Shown piece after piece: positions 26,246 through 35,435 of a stretch of 64,000 nt of DNA (position 1 is the stretch's first letter; each line of letters begins with the position of its first letter). The translations under genes were made by a program, and so were the position numbers. The DNA is from Actinomyces sp. UMB0138 (GTDB lineage: Bacteria; Bacillota; Negativicutes; Veillonellales; Veillonellaceae): the NCBI RefSeq assembly GCF_002849225.1, contig NZ_PKMC01000003.1, positions 372,001 through 436,000 on the forward strand, written 5' to 3'. The notes under the pieces were generated by a model. It was not told where the DNA came from. It did no database searches and saw nothing but the letters and a program-made list of their open reading frames with translations.

Positions 26246-27379
26246 TTACTTTTCCAGGCGATGCCGAATCCAGGTGCGGAAGGCTACGGCTGCAGCGCCC
26301 CTAGCCCAATCAACGAAGGCCCCATCGCGCACGTGCAGAGTCAGGCCAGGTTCATCCGGATCGTGCATTTGGGCCAGCTTTTCTTTCACGGCCAGTTCCT
26401 GCCACCCTGCCAGTTGGGCCAGTTCGCCTCCCACTACTACCTGGGAGACCATCGACACGTTGCCAACTATAACGATGGTGCGGCACAGAGCTTGCGCGTA
26501 GTTTTCAAGCACGGCTATCCCAGCAGGGTCGCCCTCTTGCACTATTTGCCGCAAACTGGAAGCAAATTGGTCGGCGTCTGCAATGTCTGCGACGGGTACC
26601 CCAACCGCGTGCATGTCATGCGCGAGGGCGGGCATCGACAAGACGGCGCTGGCACATCCACGATGGCCTAGTTTGCACACCACCTCGGGGCCGGCAACCG
26701 GCACATGTCCAATAAGTCCGATCCCGGAATACGGGCTGTCAAGGAGTTTCCGCTCCCTTACCACCGCGTGACCGACCCCCATTCCGGTGGTCACTATGGC
26801 AAAGTCGGAATACTGCCGCCCCACTCCGTACCAGAGCTCTCCGAGGGCGAAAGCATCCGCGTCGTTCACAAATACCGTAGGTTTCTTCCGCCCCCACTGC
26901 GCACCAAGATCCACCTGCCGCCATCCATAAAACGGTGCCCGCGTCACGTACCCGGCAGGGCTTATTGCTCCGCCTAGAGAAACTCCTGTAGCGGTTATCG
27001 GGCGATCGGCCTCCGCAGCCAATTCGCGCAACAGCTCTTTGCCTAGGGCTGCCACTGCCGCAACCGAATGGTCTGACAGTTCAGCCTCTAACGATTCACG
27101 CACCTGTCCGCGCGCGTCCATGAGCACGGCAGTGGCACCACTGGTGTGGAACGTAATGCCGGCCAGCAACAATTTTGAAGATGGCTGTACAGCAACCACC
27201 GGCCGCCCCAGCGTGGGCTGGGTTTCTTCGCCCTCTTCTACTATTCCGGCTCCAAGAAGTTCCTTCACCAGCCTGGTGGCTGACGCCGGCGACAATTCCA
27301 GCGTGGCGGCAAGACTGCGCCTACCCACCGGCGCTGAACGCACAATCTCGTATGCGAGCTGCAGGGCAGTTGACCCCAT
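26246..27379 (-). CDS. ROK-family transcriptional repressor
   Basis: A 377-residue regulator with an N-terminal winged helix (about 1-60, LAATLELSPASATRLVKELL) and a ROK sugar-kinase-like sensor domain. Kinase-type motifs are partly kept (GVSLGGAISP, VNDADAFALGELWYG). The usual zinc-binding motif CxCGxxGC appears as CKLGHRGC, with one Cys fewer. It is divergent from the alpha-galactosidase and raffinose-type transporter operon and probably represses it, being released by an alpha-galactoside or its product. Two AGAGTCGAA repeats in the gap are candidate binding sites. Confidence 0.82.
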   Translation of the reverse strand: MGSTALQLAYEIVRSAPVGRRSLAATLELSPASATRLVKELLGAGIVEEGEETQPTLGRPVVAVQPSSKLLLAGITFHTSGATAVLMDARGQVRESLEAELSDHSVAAVAALGKELLRELAAEADRPITATGVSLGGAISPAGYVTRAPFYGWRQVDLGAQWGRKKPTVFVNDADAFALGELWYGVGRQYSDFAIVTTGMGVGHAVVRERKLLDSPYSGIGLIGHVPVAGPEVVCKLGHRGCASAVLSMPALAHDMHAVGVPVADIADADQFASSLRQIVQEGDPAGIAVLENYAQALCRTIVIVGNVSMVSQVVVGGELAQLAGWQELAVKEKLAQMHDPDEPGLTLHVRDGAFVDWARGAAAVAFRTWIRHRLEK

Positions 27380-27451
27380 CGTCGTCCCCCATTCCCCTCA
27401 TGCTGACTAGGTTTATCCCGCATTGGCTTTTATTTTACCGCAAAACAAAGT

Positions 27452-27481
27452 AGAGTCGAAGTATCACTTTTCAGAGTCGAA
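27452..27481. promoter_or_regulatory. Paired AGAGTCGAA repeats, candidate ROK operator
   Basis: AGAGTCGAA at 27452-27460 recurs at 27473-27481. The 21-bp period equals two helix turns, so both copies face the same side of the DNA. They lie just before the ribosome site of the alpha-galactosidase gene and downstream of the divergent ROK gene. Confidence 0.5.
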
Positions 27482-27490
27482 AGGTACCTC

Positions 27491-29617
27491 ATGGCGCAGC
27501 CGCATATCATCACCCTATCCCGGGGTGGAACCTCATTAGTTTTAGATGTAACACCTGTTCACACGGCTACTCCAATTTATTGGGGCAAGCAGCTACCAGT
27601 CGCATCTGACTCCACCCCCCTTGCCGCAAAGTTTTTCACCCCCGGCCTGGCCCCTAGCGCCACCGACTTACCAGCCACACTTAATTTGATTCCGCAACAA
27701 TCGAATGGCTGGTTAGGGACACTTGGGCTAATCGGGTCCAGGCAGGGCAAAGACTTCGCCCCCCAGTTCTCGCTGACCGCCACAAAGGTGGAAGACGCCA
27801 GTGCAGAGCTGTCCTACGAGGCCGCCGACGCCGGCCTCGAACTGCGCCTACATCTACAAGTAACCCCATCTGGTCTCGTACAGGCCAACGCCACCCTGAC
27901 CAACACTGGACAGGATCCGTACGAACTAACCCGCCTGGCCCTGGCTCTACCTACCCCGGCACGCGAGAGTCGCGTCCTGGACCTGGCATCCCGGCACCTG
28001 CGCGAACGCAACCTGCAAACCCACGAGTTCACCATCGGTACCCACACCAGGCAGAACATGGTCAGTCGCGACTTTGCAGGCTCCACCCTGCACGGCACCT
28101 GCACTCCGGGTCCTACCTGGACTGATGGAAGTGCCCACCTTCTCCACGTGGCCTACTCCGGCTCAACCCAAACGTGGGCAGAAAAGACGAATTCGGGGAT
28201 CACGTATCTGGCCGGCGGCGAATACTTGTACCCCGGCGAAGTAGTACTGCAAAGCGGCGAAAGCTACACCAGCCCCACCATGCTGGCCTCCTGGGGAGCA
28301 GGCCTCAACGACGCCGCCGCCCGCTACCACGGCTACGTGCGCGCCCTCCCGGCACACCCCGACACCCCCCGGCCCGTCACCCTGAACGCGTGGGAAGCAG
28401 TCTACTTTGACCACACCTTGCAGCCCCTCCTAGACCTGGTAGACGAAGCGGCAGCCATCGGCGTGGAGCGATTTGTCCTGGACGACGGATGGTTCGGCTC
28501 CCGGCGCGACGACACTAAAGGCCTGGGCGATTGGCACGTCAGCGACGAAGCCTGGCCGCAGGGGCTTTCCCCCATCGTCGATGCCGTCACCAGCAAAGGC
28601 ATGCAATTTGGCCTGTGGTTCGAACCCGAAATGGTAAACCCCGACTCTGACCTGGCCCGCGCCCACCCCGAGTGGATCCTGGCCCCCACCCGCGAGCGCT
28701 CCCCCATGGAAGGACGCCACCAGCAGGTGCTGAATCTGGGCATTAAAGAATGCTTCGACTACCTTTACAACGCCATTGCGAGCCTGCTTAGCGAATACCA
28801 AATTTCGTACATCAAGTGGGATTACAACCGCGACATTCTAGAGGGCGGCTCCCGCCTTACCGGTCGGCCTGCCTACCGCGATCACGCCCTCGCCCTGTAT
28901 GCCCTGCTAGATAAGCTGCGCGCGCAGTTCCCGCACCTAGAGATCGAGTCCTGTTCTTCCGGGGGCGGGCGAATCGACCTGGGCATCATGGCGCACTGCC
29001 AGCGCGTATGGGGGTCGGACTGCATTGATCCGCTGGAGCGGCAGGGCATTCACAGGGGTGAACTATTACTGTTGCCGCCCGAGGTAATCGGATCGCACGT
29101 AGCCTCCACCACCTCGCACACTACTGGGCGAGCGCACTCGATCGACTACCGCGCGATTACCGCCCTCTTCCAGCACATGGGCATCGAATGGGACCTGCGC
29201 AAGGCCACGCCCACCGAGAAGGAGCGGCTAGCCGCCTGGATCAAGGTGTACAAGGAACATCGGGGACTGCTGCATTCCGGCAAAACCGTGCGCGCAGACT
29301 ACCCCGATGCGGCACTGAGCTGCCGCGGAGTGGTGGGGAACGGGCAGGCCATCTTCGAGCTCAGCTGCACTTCGACCTCGGCAAGTGCGCCCTTTGCGCC
29401 CCTCACCTTGCCGGGACTTGCCCCCGAGGGCGAATACGAAGTTCGCCTGCTAGGACCCACCCAAACCGTGTTCGACCTTCGGAGCGCCCCCGCATGGTGG
29501 CCACCCGAGGGCGAAGCCGTAGCCATTCCTGGAGCCGTGCTATGCCAAGTCGGCCTTCCCATCCCAACGCTGATTCCCGAATCCGCGCTGCTTTTGCAAG
29601 TTTCAAAGAAGAACTAG
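27491..29617 (+). CDS. Alpha-galactosidase, GH36
   Basis: A 708-residue cytoplasmic retaining alpha-galactosidase releasing galactose from raffinose, melibiose and related sugars. It has the N-terminal beta-sandwich and a central barrel with FVLDDGWFGSRRDD (about 325-340), nucleophile Asp in YIKWDYNRD (about 440), SCSSGGGRIDLG (about 487) and the acid/base Asp in VWGSDCIDPLER (about 510). All key residues are present. Its ATG follows GAAAGG. It is the first gene of the operon with two permeases and a binding protein, and is divergent from a ROK repressor. Confidence 0.93.
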   Translation: MAQPHIITLSRGGTSLVLDVTPVHTATPIYWGKQLPVASDSTPLAAKFFTPGLAPSATDLPATLNLIPQQSNGWLGTLGLIGSRQGKDFAPQFSLTATKVEDASAELSYEAADAGLELRLHLQVTPSGLVQANATLTNTGQDPYELTRLALALPTPARESRVLDLASRHLRERNLQTHEFTIGTHTRQNMVSRDFAGSTLHGTCTPGPTWTDGSAHLLHVAYSGSTQTWAEKTNSGITYLAGGEYLYPGEVVLQSGESYTSPTMLASWGAGLNDAAARYHGYVRALPAHPDTPRPVTLNAWEAVYFDHTLQPLLDLVDEAAAIGVERFVLDDGWFGSRRDDTKGLGDWHVSDEAWPQGLSPIVDAVTSKGMQFGLWFEPEMVNPDSDLARAHPEWILAPTRERSPMEGRHQQVLNLGIKECFDYLYNAIASLLSEYQISYIKWDYNRDILEGGSRLTGRPAYRDHALALYALLDKLRAQFPHLEIESCSSGGGRIDLGIMAHCQRVWGSDCIDPLERQGIHRGELLLLPPEVIGSHVASTTSHTTGRAHSIDYRAITALFQHMGIEWDLRKATPTEKERLAAWIKVYKEHRGLLHSGKTVRADYPDAALSCRGVVGNGQAIFELSCTSTSASAPFAPLTLPGLAPEGEYEVRLLGPTQTVFDLRSAPAWWPPEGEAVAIPGAVLCQVGLPIPTLIPESALLLQVSKKN

Positions 29618-29627
29618 GAAGCAAGCC

Positions 29628-30536
29628 ATGTCATCAACCAAAGCGCCCGCCAAATTGCGACGCAAATCAAACAAAGGGCTGTGGGGCACCGTCCTCCTGT
29701 TCCTGGGGCCGGCCTCTATAGGCCTGATCGCCTTCTACCTGGTCCCAGCCATTCGAGGACTGTACTGGTCGTTCACCGAATACCACGTGCTGACTCCCCC
29801 AAAGTTCGTGGGTACCGCCAACTACGCCCGCATGTTCTCTGACCCACTGTTCTGGAACGCCCTCTGGGTCACCTTCTACTACGTGATCTTGAATATCGGG
29901 TTCCAGACGATCATTGCCGTGCTATTGGCCGTACTGCTGCACAAGCTGACCAAGTCCACGGTAATTCGCGGCATGGCGCTGCTGCCCTACTTCGTAGCGA
30001 ACGTGATCGTGGCCCTGCTGTGGTATTTCATGATGGATTTCAACATCGGCATTGTGAACTCGCTGCTGCAATGGGTAGGCATAGACCCGGTCGCCTTCTT
30101 CGGCGACGAAAAATGGGCCATCCCCACTGTCGCCGCCATCAACGTGTGGCGCCACATGGGATACACCGCCCTGCTAGTGTTCGCGGGTCTACAAACCATA
30201 AACCCGCAAGTCTACGAAGCCGCCTCTCTGGACGGGGCTAGCGAGACCCGCAAATTCTTCTCGATCACCCTGCCACTGCTGCGCCCGGTCATGGCCATGG
30301 TGCTAGTGGTGACCATGATTGGCTCCTTCCAGATCTTCGACACCATCTCGGTCACCACCAAGGGCGGGCCGGTCAATGCCACGCGCGTGCTGTACTTCTA
30401 CATCTACGACCTAGCATTCGGACAGCTGGACTTCGGATACGCATCCGCCCTAGCGGTAGCCCTATTTGTGCTGCTACTAGCCGTGGCACTCATCCAGATG
30501 AAGCTCATGCGAGCCAGCGAATCCGACGAACTGTGA
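29628..30536 (+). CDS. Sugar ABC transporter permease (alpha-galactoside type)
   Basis: A 302-residue permease with six membrane segments, EAA loop EAASLDGASETRKFFSITLP and a basic N-terminal tail. It pairs with the next gene to import alpha-galactosides, as judged from the GH36 gene 10 bp upstream. It resembles MsmF/RafF-type proteins. Confidence 0.88.
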   Translation: MSSTKAPAKLRRKSNKGLWGTVLLFLGPASIGLIAFYLVPAIRGLYWSFTEYHVLTPPKFVGTANYARMFSDPLFWNALWVTFYYVILNIGFQTIIAVLLAVLLHKLTKSTVIRGMALLPYFVANVIVALLWYFMMDFNIGIVNSLLQWVGIDPVAFFGDEKWAIPTVAAINVWRHMGYTALLVFAGLQTINPQVYEAASLDGASETRKFFSITLPLLRPVMAMVLVVTMIGSFQIFDTISVTTKGGPVNATRVLYFYIYDLAFGQLDFGYASALAVALFVLLLAVALIQMKLMRASESDEL

Positions 30537-30544
30537 GGGCAAAA

Positions 30545-31477
30545 ATGACAACCGCAACAGCGCCCGCACGCATTGGCGCAAAGAAAAACAAGGGCACAAA
30601 GGTTCGCCGCGGCATCGGCCACTACCTGGCCTGGGCATTCCTGATCATCATCCTGGCAATCACCATCCTGCCGTTCCTGTGGATGCTACGCACCTCGCTG
30701 ACCCCAAACTCCGAGATCACCGGATCGCTAAACAACCTGATCCCAGACAACCCCACTCTGGACGCCTACCGCCGAGTACTGGGCCTAACCTCGCTAGACG
30801 AAAACCTGGCACAAGGCGGCGCCGGCGCCCAAATCAACTTCTGGATTTACATGCGCAACTCCGCCGTGGTCTCCACCGTCGTAGCAGTTGGGCAAACACT
30901 CTTCTCGGCAATGGCCGCCTACGCCTTCTCAAGGCTGAAGTGGCCGGGCCGAAACATCGTGTTCACCTTCTTCCTATCCGCGCTCATGATTCCGTCAATC
31001 TTCACGGCAATCCCCAACTTCGTCCTCATCAAGGAACTGGGCCTGCTGAACACCTACGCCGGGATCGTGCTGCCCACCCTGCTGATGACTCCCTTCGCCA
31101 TCTTCTTCCTGCGCCAATTCTTCCTTGGAATTCCGCGCGAAATTGAAGAGGCCGCCCTCCTAGACGGGGCCTCGCGCATCGGCACCTTCTTCCGGGTCAT
31201 TATTCCCATGGCAAAGGCACCCATAACCACCCTGTTCGTGCTGACTTTCATCACCCAGTGGAACGACTACCTGTGGCCACTGCTAGTAGGCCAAAACGAA
31301 AAGGTGCGCGTGCTAACCGTGGCGCTCGGCATCTTCCGGTCGCAAACCCCGCAAGGAGCCCCCGACTGGTCTGCGCTCATGGCAGCCACCCTGCTGGCGG
31401 CCGTGCCCATCATGATCCTCTTTGCCATCCTGGGCAAGCGAATCGTCAATTCCATCGGCTTCTCTGGCCTGAAGTAG
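30545..31477 (+). CDS. Sugar ABC transporter permease (alpha-galactoside type)
   Basis: A 310-residue MsmG/RafG-type permease with EAA loop EEAALLDGASRIGTFFRVIIP. The ATG at 30545 follows GAGGG and lies eight bases after the preceding stop; an upstream GTG overlapping the neighbour is less likely. It completes the channel of the importer. No ATPase is encoded in the operon. Confidence 0.88.
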   Translation: MTTATAPARIGAKKNKGTKVRRGIGHYLAWAFLIIILAITILPFLWMLRTSLTPNSEITGSLNNLIPDNPTLDAYRRVLGLTSLDENLAQGGAGAQINFWIYMRNSAVVSTVVAVGQTLFSAMAAYAFSRLKWPGRNIVFTFFLSALMIPSIFTAIPNFVLIKELGLLNTYAGIVLPTLLMTPFAIFFLRQFFLGIPREIEEAALLDGASRIGTFFRVIIPMAKAPITTLFVLTFITQWNDYLWPLLVGQNEKVRVLTVALGIFRSQTPQGAPDWSALMAATLLAAVPIMILFAILGKRIVNSIGFSGLK

Positions 31478-31490
31478 AAGGAGCGGAAAA

Positions 31491-32861
31491 GTGAGAAACA
31501 AACGCAAAGGGATGCTCGCCCTCGCCCTTGGATCTATAAGCGCCCTGCTACTAGCAGGGTGTAGCACCGGCGAGGTCGGAGAAGCAGGCAAGACCACCAT
31601 CAACTACTGGTTGTGGGACAGCGCCCAGCTACCCGGATACACCGCATGCGAGAAGGCGTTCGAAAAAGAAAACCCCCACATCGACGTTCGCATCAACCAG
31701 TACGGATGGGACGACTACTGGACGCAGATCACCGCGTCCATGGTGGCCGAGACGGCCCCAGACGTCTTCATCAACCACACCCAGCAGATGCCAAAGTACC
31801 AGCAACTAGGGCAAATACTGGATATCTCCAAATATGCCAAACGCGACCACGTAGACATGTCGGCATACCAGGACGGGCTGGCAGGGCTGTTCCAAGGCAA
31901 GGAAGGCAAGGGCCTTTACGGGCTACCGAAGGACTGGGACACCGAAGCCATGTTTTACAACAAGACCTACCTAAAGCAGGCCGGCTACACCCCGGAAGAC
32001 CTGTGGAAGCTCAGCTGGAATCCCAAGGACGGGGGTACCTTCGAAAAGTTCATCGCCCACATGAGAATTGACAAAAACGGGGTGCGCGGAGACGAAAAAG
32101 GTTTCGACCCGAAGCACGTAGAGATCTACGGTATGGGCTACAACGAGTCAGGTGCCGGCTACGGGCAGGTGCAGTGGTCCACCTACGCCCTGTCTAATGG
32201 GTGGCGCTACAACGCCGACAAGGACGAGGCCGGCAAATGGATCACCAAGTGGAACTACGATTCCCCCAAACTGACGGAAACTATCGCCTGGTGGAAGGGA
32301 CTAATCAAGAAGGGATACATGCCCTCCCTCCCAGCCGCTACCTCGGGCGTTGGGACCGTGGAATCGCTAGCCGCAGGTAAGTACGCCACCCTGATCGAGG
32401 GGGCCTGGCAGAACGCCAACATCAAACCCAAGATGGAAAAATGGGGCGTAGACGTAGCACCCGGCCCATACGGACCGGCCGGATACAGAGCCTCGGTAAT
32501 GAACGGCGTGGGCGACTCCATCTTCGCGGGCACGAAACACCCCGAAGAAGCCTGGAAGTGGGTCCGGTTCATGGGCACACCCAAGTGTCAGAACCTGGTT
32601 GCCGCACAGGGCGTCGTCTTCCCGTCGCTGAAGGAATCCACCAAGAAAGCAATCAGTACAGTATCGGATATGGGCTATACGGCCACCGCCTACTCTTCAT
32701 ATATGAAAGAGGACGGCCGGACGGTCCCCTCGCCCGTCACCGCCAGGTGGGACCAGATTCAGACGATCATGCAGCCAGCCATGGACGCCGTGGTTGGCGG
32801 CAGCAAGCCCCTAGAATCGTTGATGGGCGCAAACAAGCAGGTAAACGCCCTCTTCAAGTAG
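31491..32861 (+). CDS. Sugar-binding lipoprotein of the alpha-galactoside importer
   Basis: A 456-residue family 1 solute-binding protein starting at GTG (31491) after GGAGCGG. The signal peptide ends in LLAGC (Cys about 24), which is lipidated. Typical features are NYWLWDSAQLPGY near the N-terminus and VFINHTQQMPKYQQLG. Placement after the permeases rather than before is unusual but known in Msm/Raf loci. A terminator follows at 32878-32920. Confidence 0.88.
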   Translation: MRNKRKGMLALALGSISALLLAGCSTGEVGEAGKTTINYWLWDSAQLPGYTACEKAFEKENPHIDVRINQYGWDDYWTQITASMVAETAPDVFINHTQQMPKYQQLGQILDISKYAKRDHVDMSAYQDGLAGLFQGKEGKGLYGLPKDWDTEAMFYNKTYLKQAGYTPEDLWKLSWNPKDGGTFEKFIAHMRIDKNGVRGDEKGFDPKHVEIYGMGYNESGAGYGQVQWSTYALSNGWRYNADKDEAGKWITKWNYDSPKLTETIAWWKGLIKKGYMPSLPAATSGVGTVESLAAGKYATLIEGAWQNANIKPKMEKWGVDVAPGPYGPAGYRASVMNGVGDSIFAGTKHPEEAWKWVRFMGTPKCQNLVAAQGVVFPSLKESTKKAISTVSDMGYTATAYSSYMKEDGRTVPSPVTARWDQIQTIMQPAMDAVVGGSKPLESLMGANKQVNALFK

Positions 32862-32877
32862 GCGCTACCAACAAGAA

Positions 32878-32920
32878 GCCCCGCTTTGCCCCGAATTTTT
32901 CGGCCAGCGCAAGGCGGGGC
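32878..32920 (+). terminator. Terminator of the alpha-galactoside operon
   Basis: GCCCCGCTTTGC (32878-32889) pairs with GCAAGGCGGGGC (32909-32920) with one wobble, followed by ATTTCTTTT. It separates the importer operon from the GH32 gene. Confidence 0.75.
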
Positions 32921-33079
32921 ATTTCTTTTGGCGCGGGCAGCAAATTGGGACAATCAGGCAGCGGCTCGGGGCGATCCGCAACAGATGCGGCGTGGGCGCG
33001 CTTGTGAAAAGGGGCGTAAAACAGCCCTAAAGTGGGCTTCTGGCTCGCTCAGCTCATACAAATGTGCTACGCATAAAGG

Positions 33080-34324
33080 GTGAATTTCAGCGCCCATCGT
33101 CCCGTTTTGCACGTCCGTCCCGAAAAAGGTTGGTTGTCTAACCCCGCCGGATTATTCCGCGCTTCTGGCGTTACTCACGTCTTTTTTCAACACAACCCCA
33201 ACTCCACCATTCGTGAACAGGTGCACTGGGGACACGCCACCTCTAGGGACATGCTGCACTGGCACAACGAGCCAGAAGCGCTGCGCCCCGAACTAGACGG
33301 CATCGATGACAACGGCTGCTGGGGCGGCACCGCCCTTGCCGAGGGCGACACGGTAAAACTGGTCTACGCGGGCGTAAGCGGCGTCTCGAACGGAATCTGC
33401 CAGCCCATCATCGCAACCGGCACCCCGGACACCAAGGTATTCACAGACAAATCCCCTGTGCAGGTAGAAAACCGGCAGGCTGAAGCCGCCAAGCTGGGCG
33501 CCCCCTGCGTATTCGTACACGACGGTTTCCGCTACGCCATTCAAGGTGGGCAGGTTGGCGAACGCGGAGGCGTAGTCATTTACGATGCCAACGATTTGGA
33601 TTCCTGGCGCGAACTGGGCGTGTTCTACAGCGCTGCGGACGCCCCCGGCGCCTTGGAAGCCCCCAACTGGGAATTCCCGCAGCTAGTCCGATTCGGGCAG
33701 CGATGGGTATTCTTCATTTCCATGCGCCAGCGCGACACCTTCAAAGATTCCGTCGGCTGGGCTTTGGGCACCATCAATTTCGACGGCGAAGTACCCCACT
33801 TCCAGGCCACCAAGGCTGGCAGAGCCGATTCCGGCCCAGACTTCTTCTCGCCAAAAATTGCACTCCTAGACGGGGTGCCCACCATGATGGCGTGGGCTCC
33901 CGAATCTAAGGTTCGCCCTCTAGGAGAGGTCGCTAAAGACGGCCTGGCTGGCGCACTAACCTTCCCGCGCATCGTCACCCTAGCCGAAGGCCCCGACGGC
34001 GCCTTCCCCTACCTGGCTCCCTTCGAAAAGCTCACCGAGCTGCGCCAGGAAGAGGTAGCACAAGACGAGCTAGCGGGCGTACATGCGTGGGAGGCAGAGT
34101 TCACCTCCGCCGGCAAGATCACCCTGGCTAAGCGACGCGACCTAGACGTAGAACCGGGCGACCGGCTGCTAGTAGACGGATCCTTGGTAGAGTTCTACCC
34201 GGCAAAGGTAGGCAGGTTCCCCCACACGGAACGCTTCGACCCCACGAACGGGATCAGCCTTGAGCTGCAGGATGCAACGGCAAATTTTTGGAAGTTAGCA
34301 GATGGGACGCAAGAGGCGAACTAA
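33080..34324 (+). CDS. GH32 (invertase-type) homologue missing two catalytic acids
   Basis: A 414-residue GH32 protein. Framework motifs are clear: HVFFQHNP, VHWGHATSRDMLHW, GCWGGTA. The catalytic signatures are altered. WMNDPNG reads WLSNPAG, putting Asn21 at the nucleophile Asp. FRDP reads LGAP, with Ala141 at the transition-state Asp. The WECP motif reads WEFP, so the acid/base Glu198 remains. Hydrolysis of sucrose or fructans by the standard mechanism is therefore unlikely. The start is GTG at 33080, since an in-frame stop lies two codons upstream, and there is no spaced ribosome site. It lies after the alpha-galactoside operon, where an active invertase would be expected to process the sucrose half of raffinose. 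It may bind sugars or act otherwise. Confidence 0.8.
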   Translation: MNFSAHRPVLHVRPEKGWLSNPAGLFRASGVTHVFFQHNPNSTIREQVHWGHATSRDMLHWHNEPEALRPELDGIDDNGCWGGTALAEGDTVKLVYAGVSGVSNGICQPIIATGTPDTKVFTDKSPVQVENRQAEAAKLGAPCVFVHDGFRYAIQGGQVGERGGVVIYDANDLDSWRELGVFYSAADAPGALEAPNWEFPQLVRFGQRWVFFISMRQRDTFKDSVGWALGTINFDGEVPHFQATKAGRADSGPDFFSPKIALLDGVPTMMAWAPESKVRPLGEVAKDGLAGALTFPRIVTLAEGPDGAFPYLAPFEKLTELRQEEVAQDELAGVHAWEAEFTSAGKITLAKRRDLDVEPGDRLLVDGSLVEFYPAKVGRFPHTERFDPTNGISLELQDATANFWKLADGTQEAN

Positions 34325-34595
34325 CAAGTGGGCGCAAGAAGCGCGCCCTCTACAGATACGCCGCCTAGCCTCCACCCCAACCACCCAGGTGCGTGGCGGC
34401 AACACCTATCGGGTGCAACGCCTACCCGCGGCAGAGAAGGAATACATCTGCCCCGGCTGCACCCACGTCATCGAGGTCGGCAGCCCCCACGTAGTCGCCT
34501 GGATAATCCAGGGCTCCTTCGGGCTGGACCAAGGCGTCGACGCCCGTCGCCACTGGCACCCCTACTGTTGGAACGCCGGCACGGTAGGCCGCTAA
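34302..34595 (+). CDS. Conserved actinobacterial Cys/His protein (97 aa)
   Basis: A 97-residue basic protein recognisable by YRVQRLP, YICPGCTHVIEVGSPHVVAW and RRHWHPYCW. Homologues are common in actinobacteria, often mislabelled ATP/GTP-binding protein. The CxxC plus HxH and Cys pattern suggests one zinc site. The start ATG lies within the end of the GH32 gene, overlapping it by 23 bases, so the two are probably translated from one message. Another frame across this stretch lacks these motifs. Function unknown. Confidence 0.75.
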   Translation: MGRKRRTNKWAQEARPLQIRRLASTPTTQVRGGNTYRVQRLPAAEKEYICPGCTHVIEVGSPHVVAWIIQGSFGLDQGVDARRHWHPYCWNAGTVGR

Positions 34596-34943
34596 AACCC
34601 CAATTACAACAGGCCAGCAAAACCCAATTTCTGAGGCTCATCAGGCCACATTTTTCCTTTTGTGCGACTTTTCTGATAATTTTTTAATCTGCGTGGATCT
34701 CACTTCCGCTACACCTGCACGGAAGCGGGAAGGAAGCTAGAGTCCCGCATGTACAGCGCGAATATTATGCGCAACAACTAGTTGAGCTTTGCCCCGGACT
34801 CTAGAGCCATGGTCCCTGGCGGGGCTCAACTCATTTAAAAACCCCACCCCCACTTCCTTAATGCACCCGGGCGTCCAGTTGTTTCTAATCTTTGCGTATT
34901 AGGGTGAAGGGCGTAGCAAAGCGTAACGAGTGGAGATGGGACA
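34596..34943. other. Structured region upstream of the peroxidase gene
   Basis: A 348-bp gap without a gene. It contains several inverted repeats: CTTCCG/CGGAAG near 34702-34725, CTAGAGTCC (34737-34745) with GGACTCTAG (34796-34804), and AGTTGAGC near 34779 with GCTCAACT near 34824. The density of stems suggests a folded leader RNA or several operator sites. No known riboswitch class could be recognised. Confidence 0.4.
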
Positions 34944-35420
34944 ATGTCAGTTTTTGATTTCACTGTAAAAGCCGCCGACGGCAGCAACTATGACCTTTCC
35001 CAGCACCAGGGAAAAGTGTTGCTCATAGTAAATACTGCCTCTAAATGTGGTTTCACTCCGCAGCTCGAAGAATTGCAGAAGCTACACGAAAAATATGCCG
35101 ACCAGGGGCTAGTGGTGCTGGGATTCCCCTGCAACCAATTCGCCAATCAGGATCCCGGTTCCAATGACGAGATCCAGGAATTCTGCAAACTAAACTACGG
35201 GGTTTCCTTCCCCGTGCTCGCAAAGATCGATGTGAACGGGCGCAACACCGACCCGCTGTTCGAACACCTGAAAACCGAAACGGGCGGTATGTTCGCCGCC
35301 ATCAAATGGAACTTCACCAAATTCCTAGTGGGACGCGACGGCCAGGTAATCCATCGCTATGCCCCCACCACTAAGCCCTGTTCCTTCGAGGACGCAATCC
35401 AAGAGGCGCTCAAGGCTTAG
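34944..35420 (+). CDS. Glutathione peroxidase-like thiol peroxidase
   Basis: A 158-residue cytoplasmic peroxidase reducing hydroperoxides. The peroxidatic Cys35 is in NTASKCGFTPQ, Gln and Trp partners are in FPCNQFANQ and KWNFTKFLV, and a second Cys at 82 (QEFCKL) fits the resolving position of bacterial thioredoxin-dependent members. It carries Cys, not selenocysteine. The ATG at 34944 follows GGAGATGGGA. Actinobacteria usually lack glutathione, so thioredoxin or mycothiol-linked reductants are likely. It is convergent with the secreted hydrolase gene, 15 bp apart. Confidence 0.92.
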   Translation: MSVFDFTVKAADGSNYDLSQHQGKVLLIVNTASKCGFTPQLEELQKLHEKYADQGLVVLGFPCNQFANQDPGSNDEIQEFCKLNYGVSFPVLAKIDVNGRNTDPLFEHLKTETGGMFAAIKWNFTKFLVGRDGQVIHRYAPTTKPCSFEDAIQEALKA

Positions 35421-35435
35421 GGCAGGGGCAACTCG

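Noticed and set aside
33080..34324. GH32 changes as a frameshift or sequencing error
   Set aside because: The frame is intact over 414 codons and two separate motifs are changed by in-frame substitutions.
34328..34687. A 119-codon frame overlapping the small Cys/His protein
   Set aside because: The other frame from 34302 shows the conserved family motifs; this one is a Pro/Arg-rich shadow.
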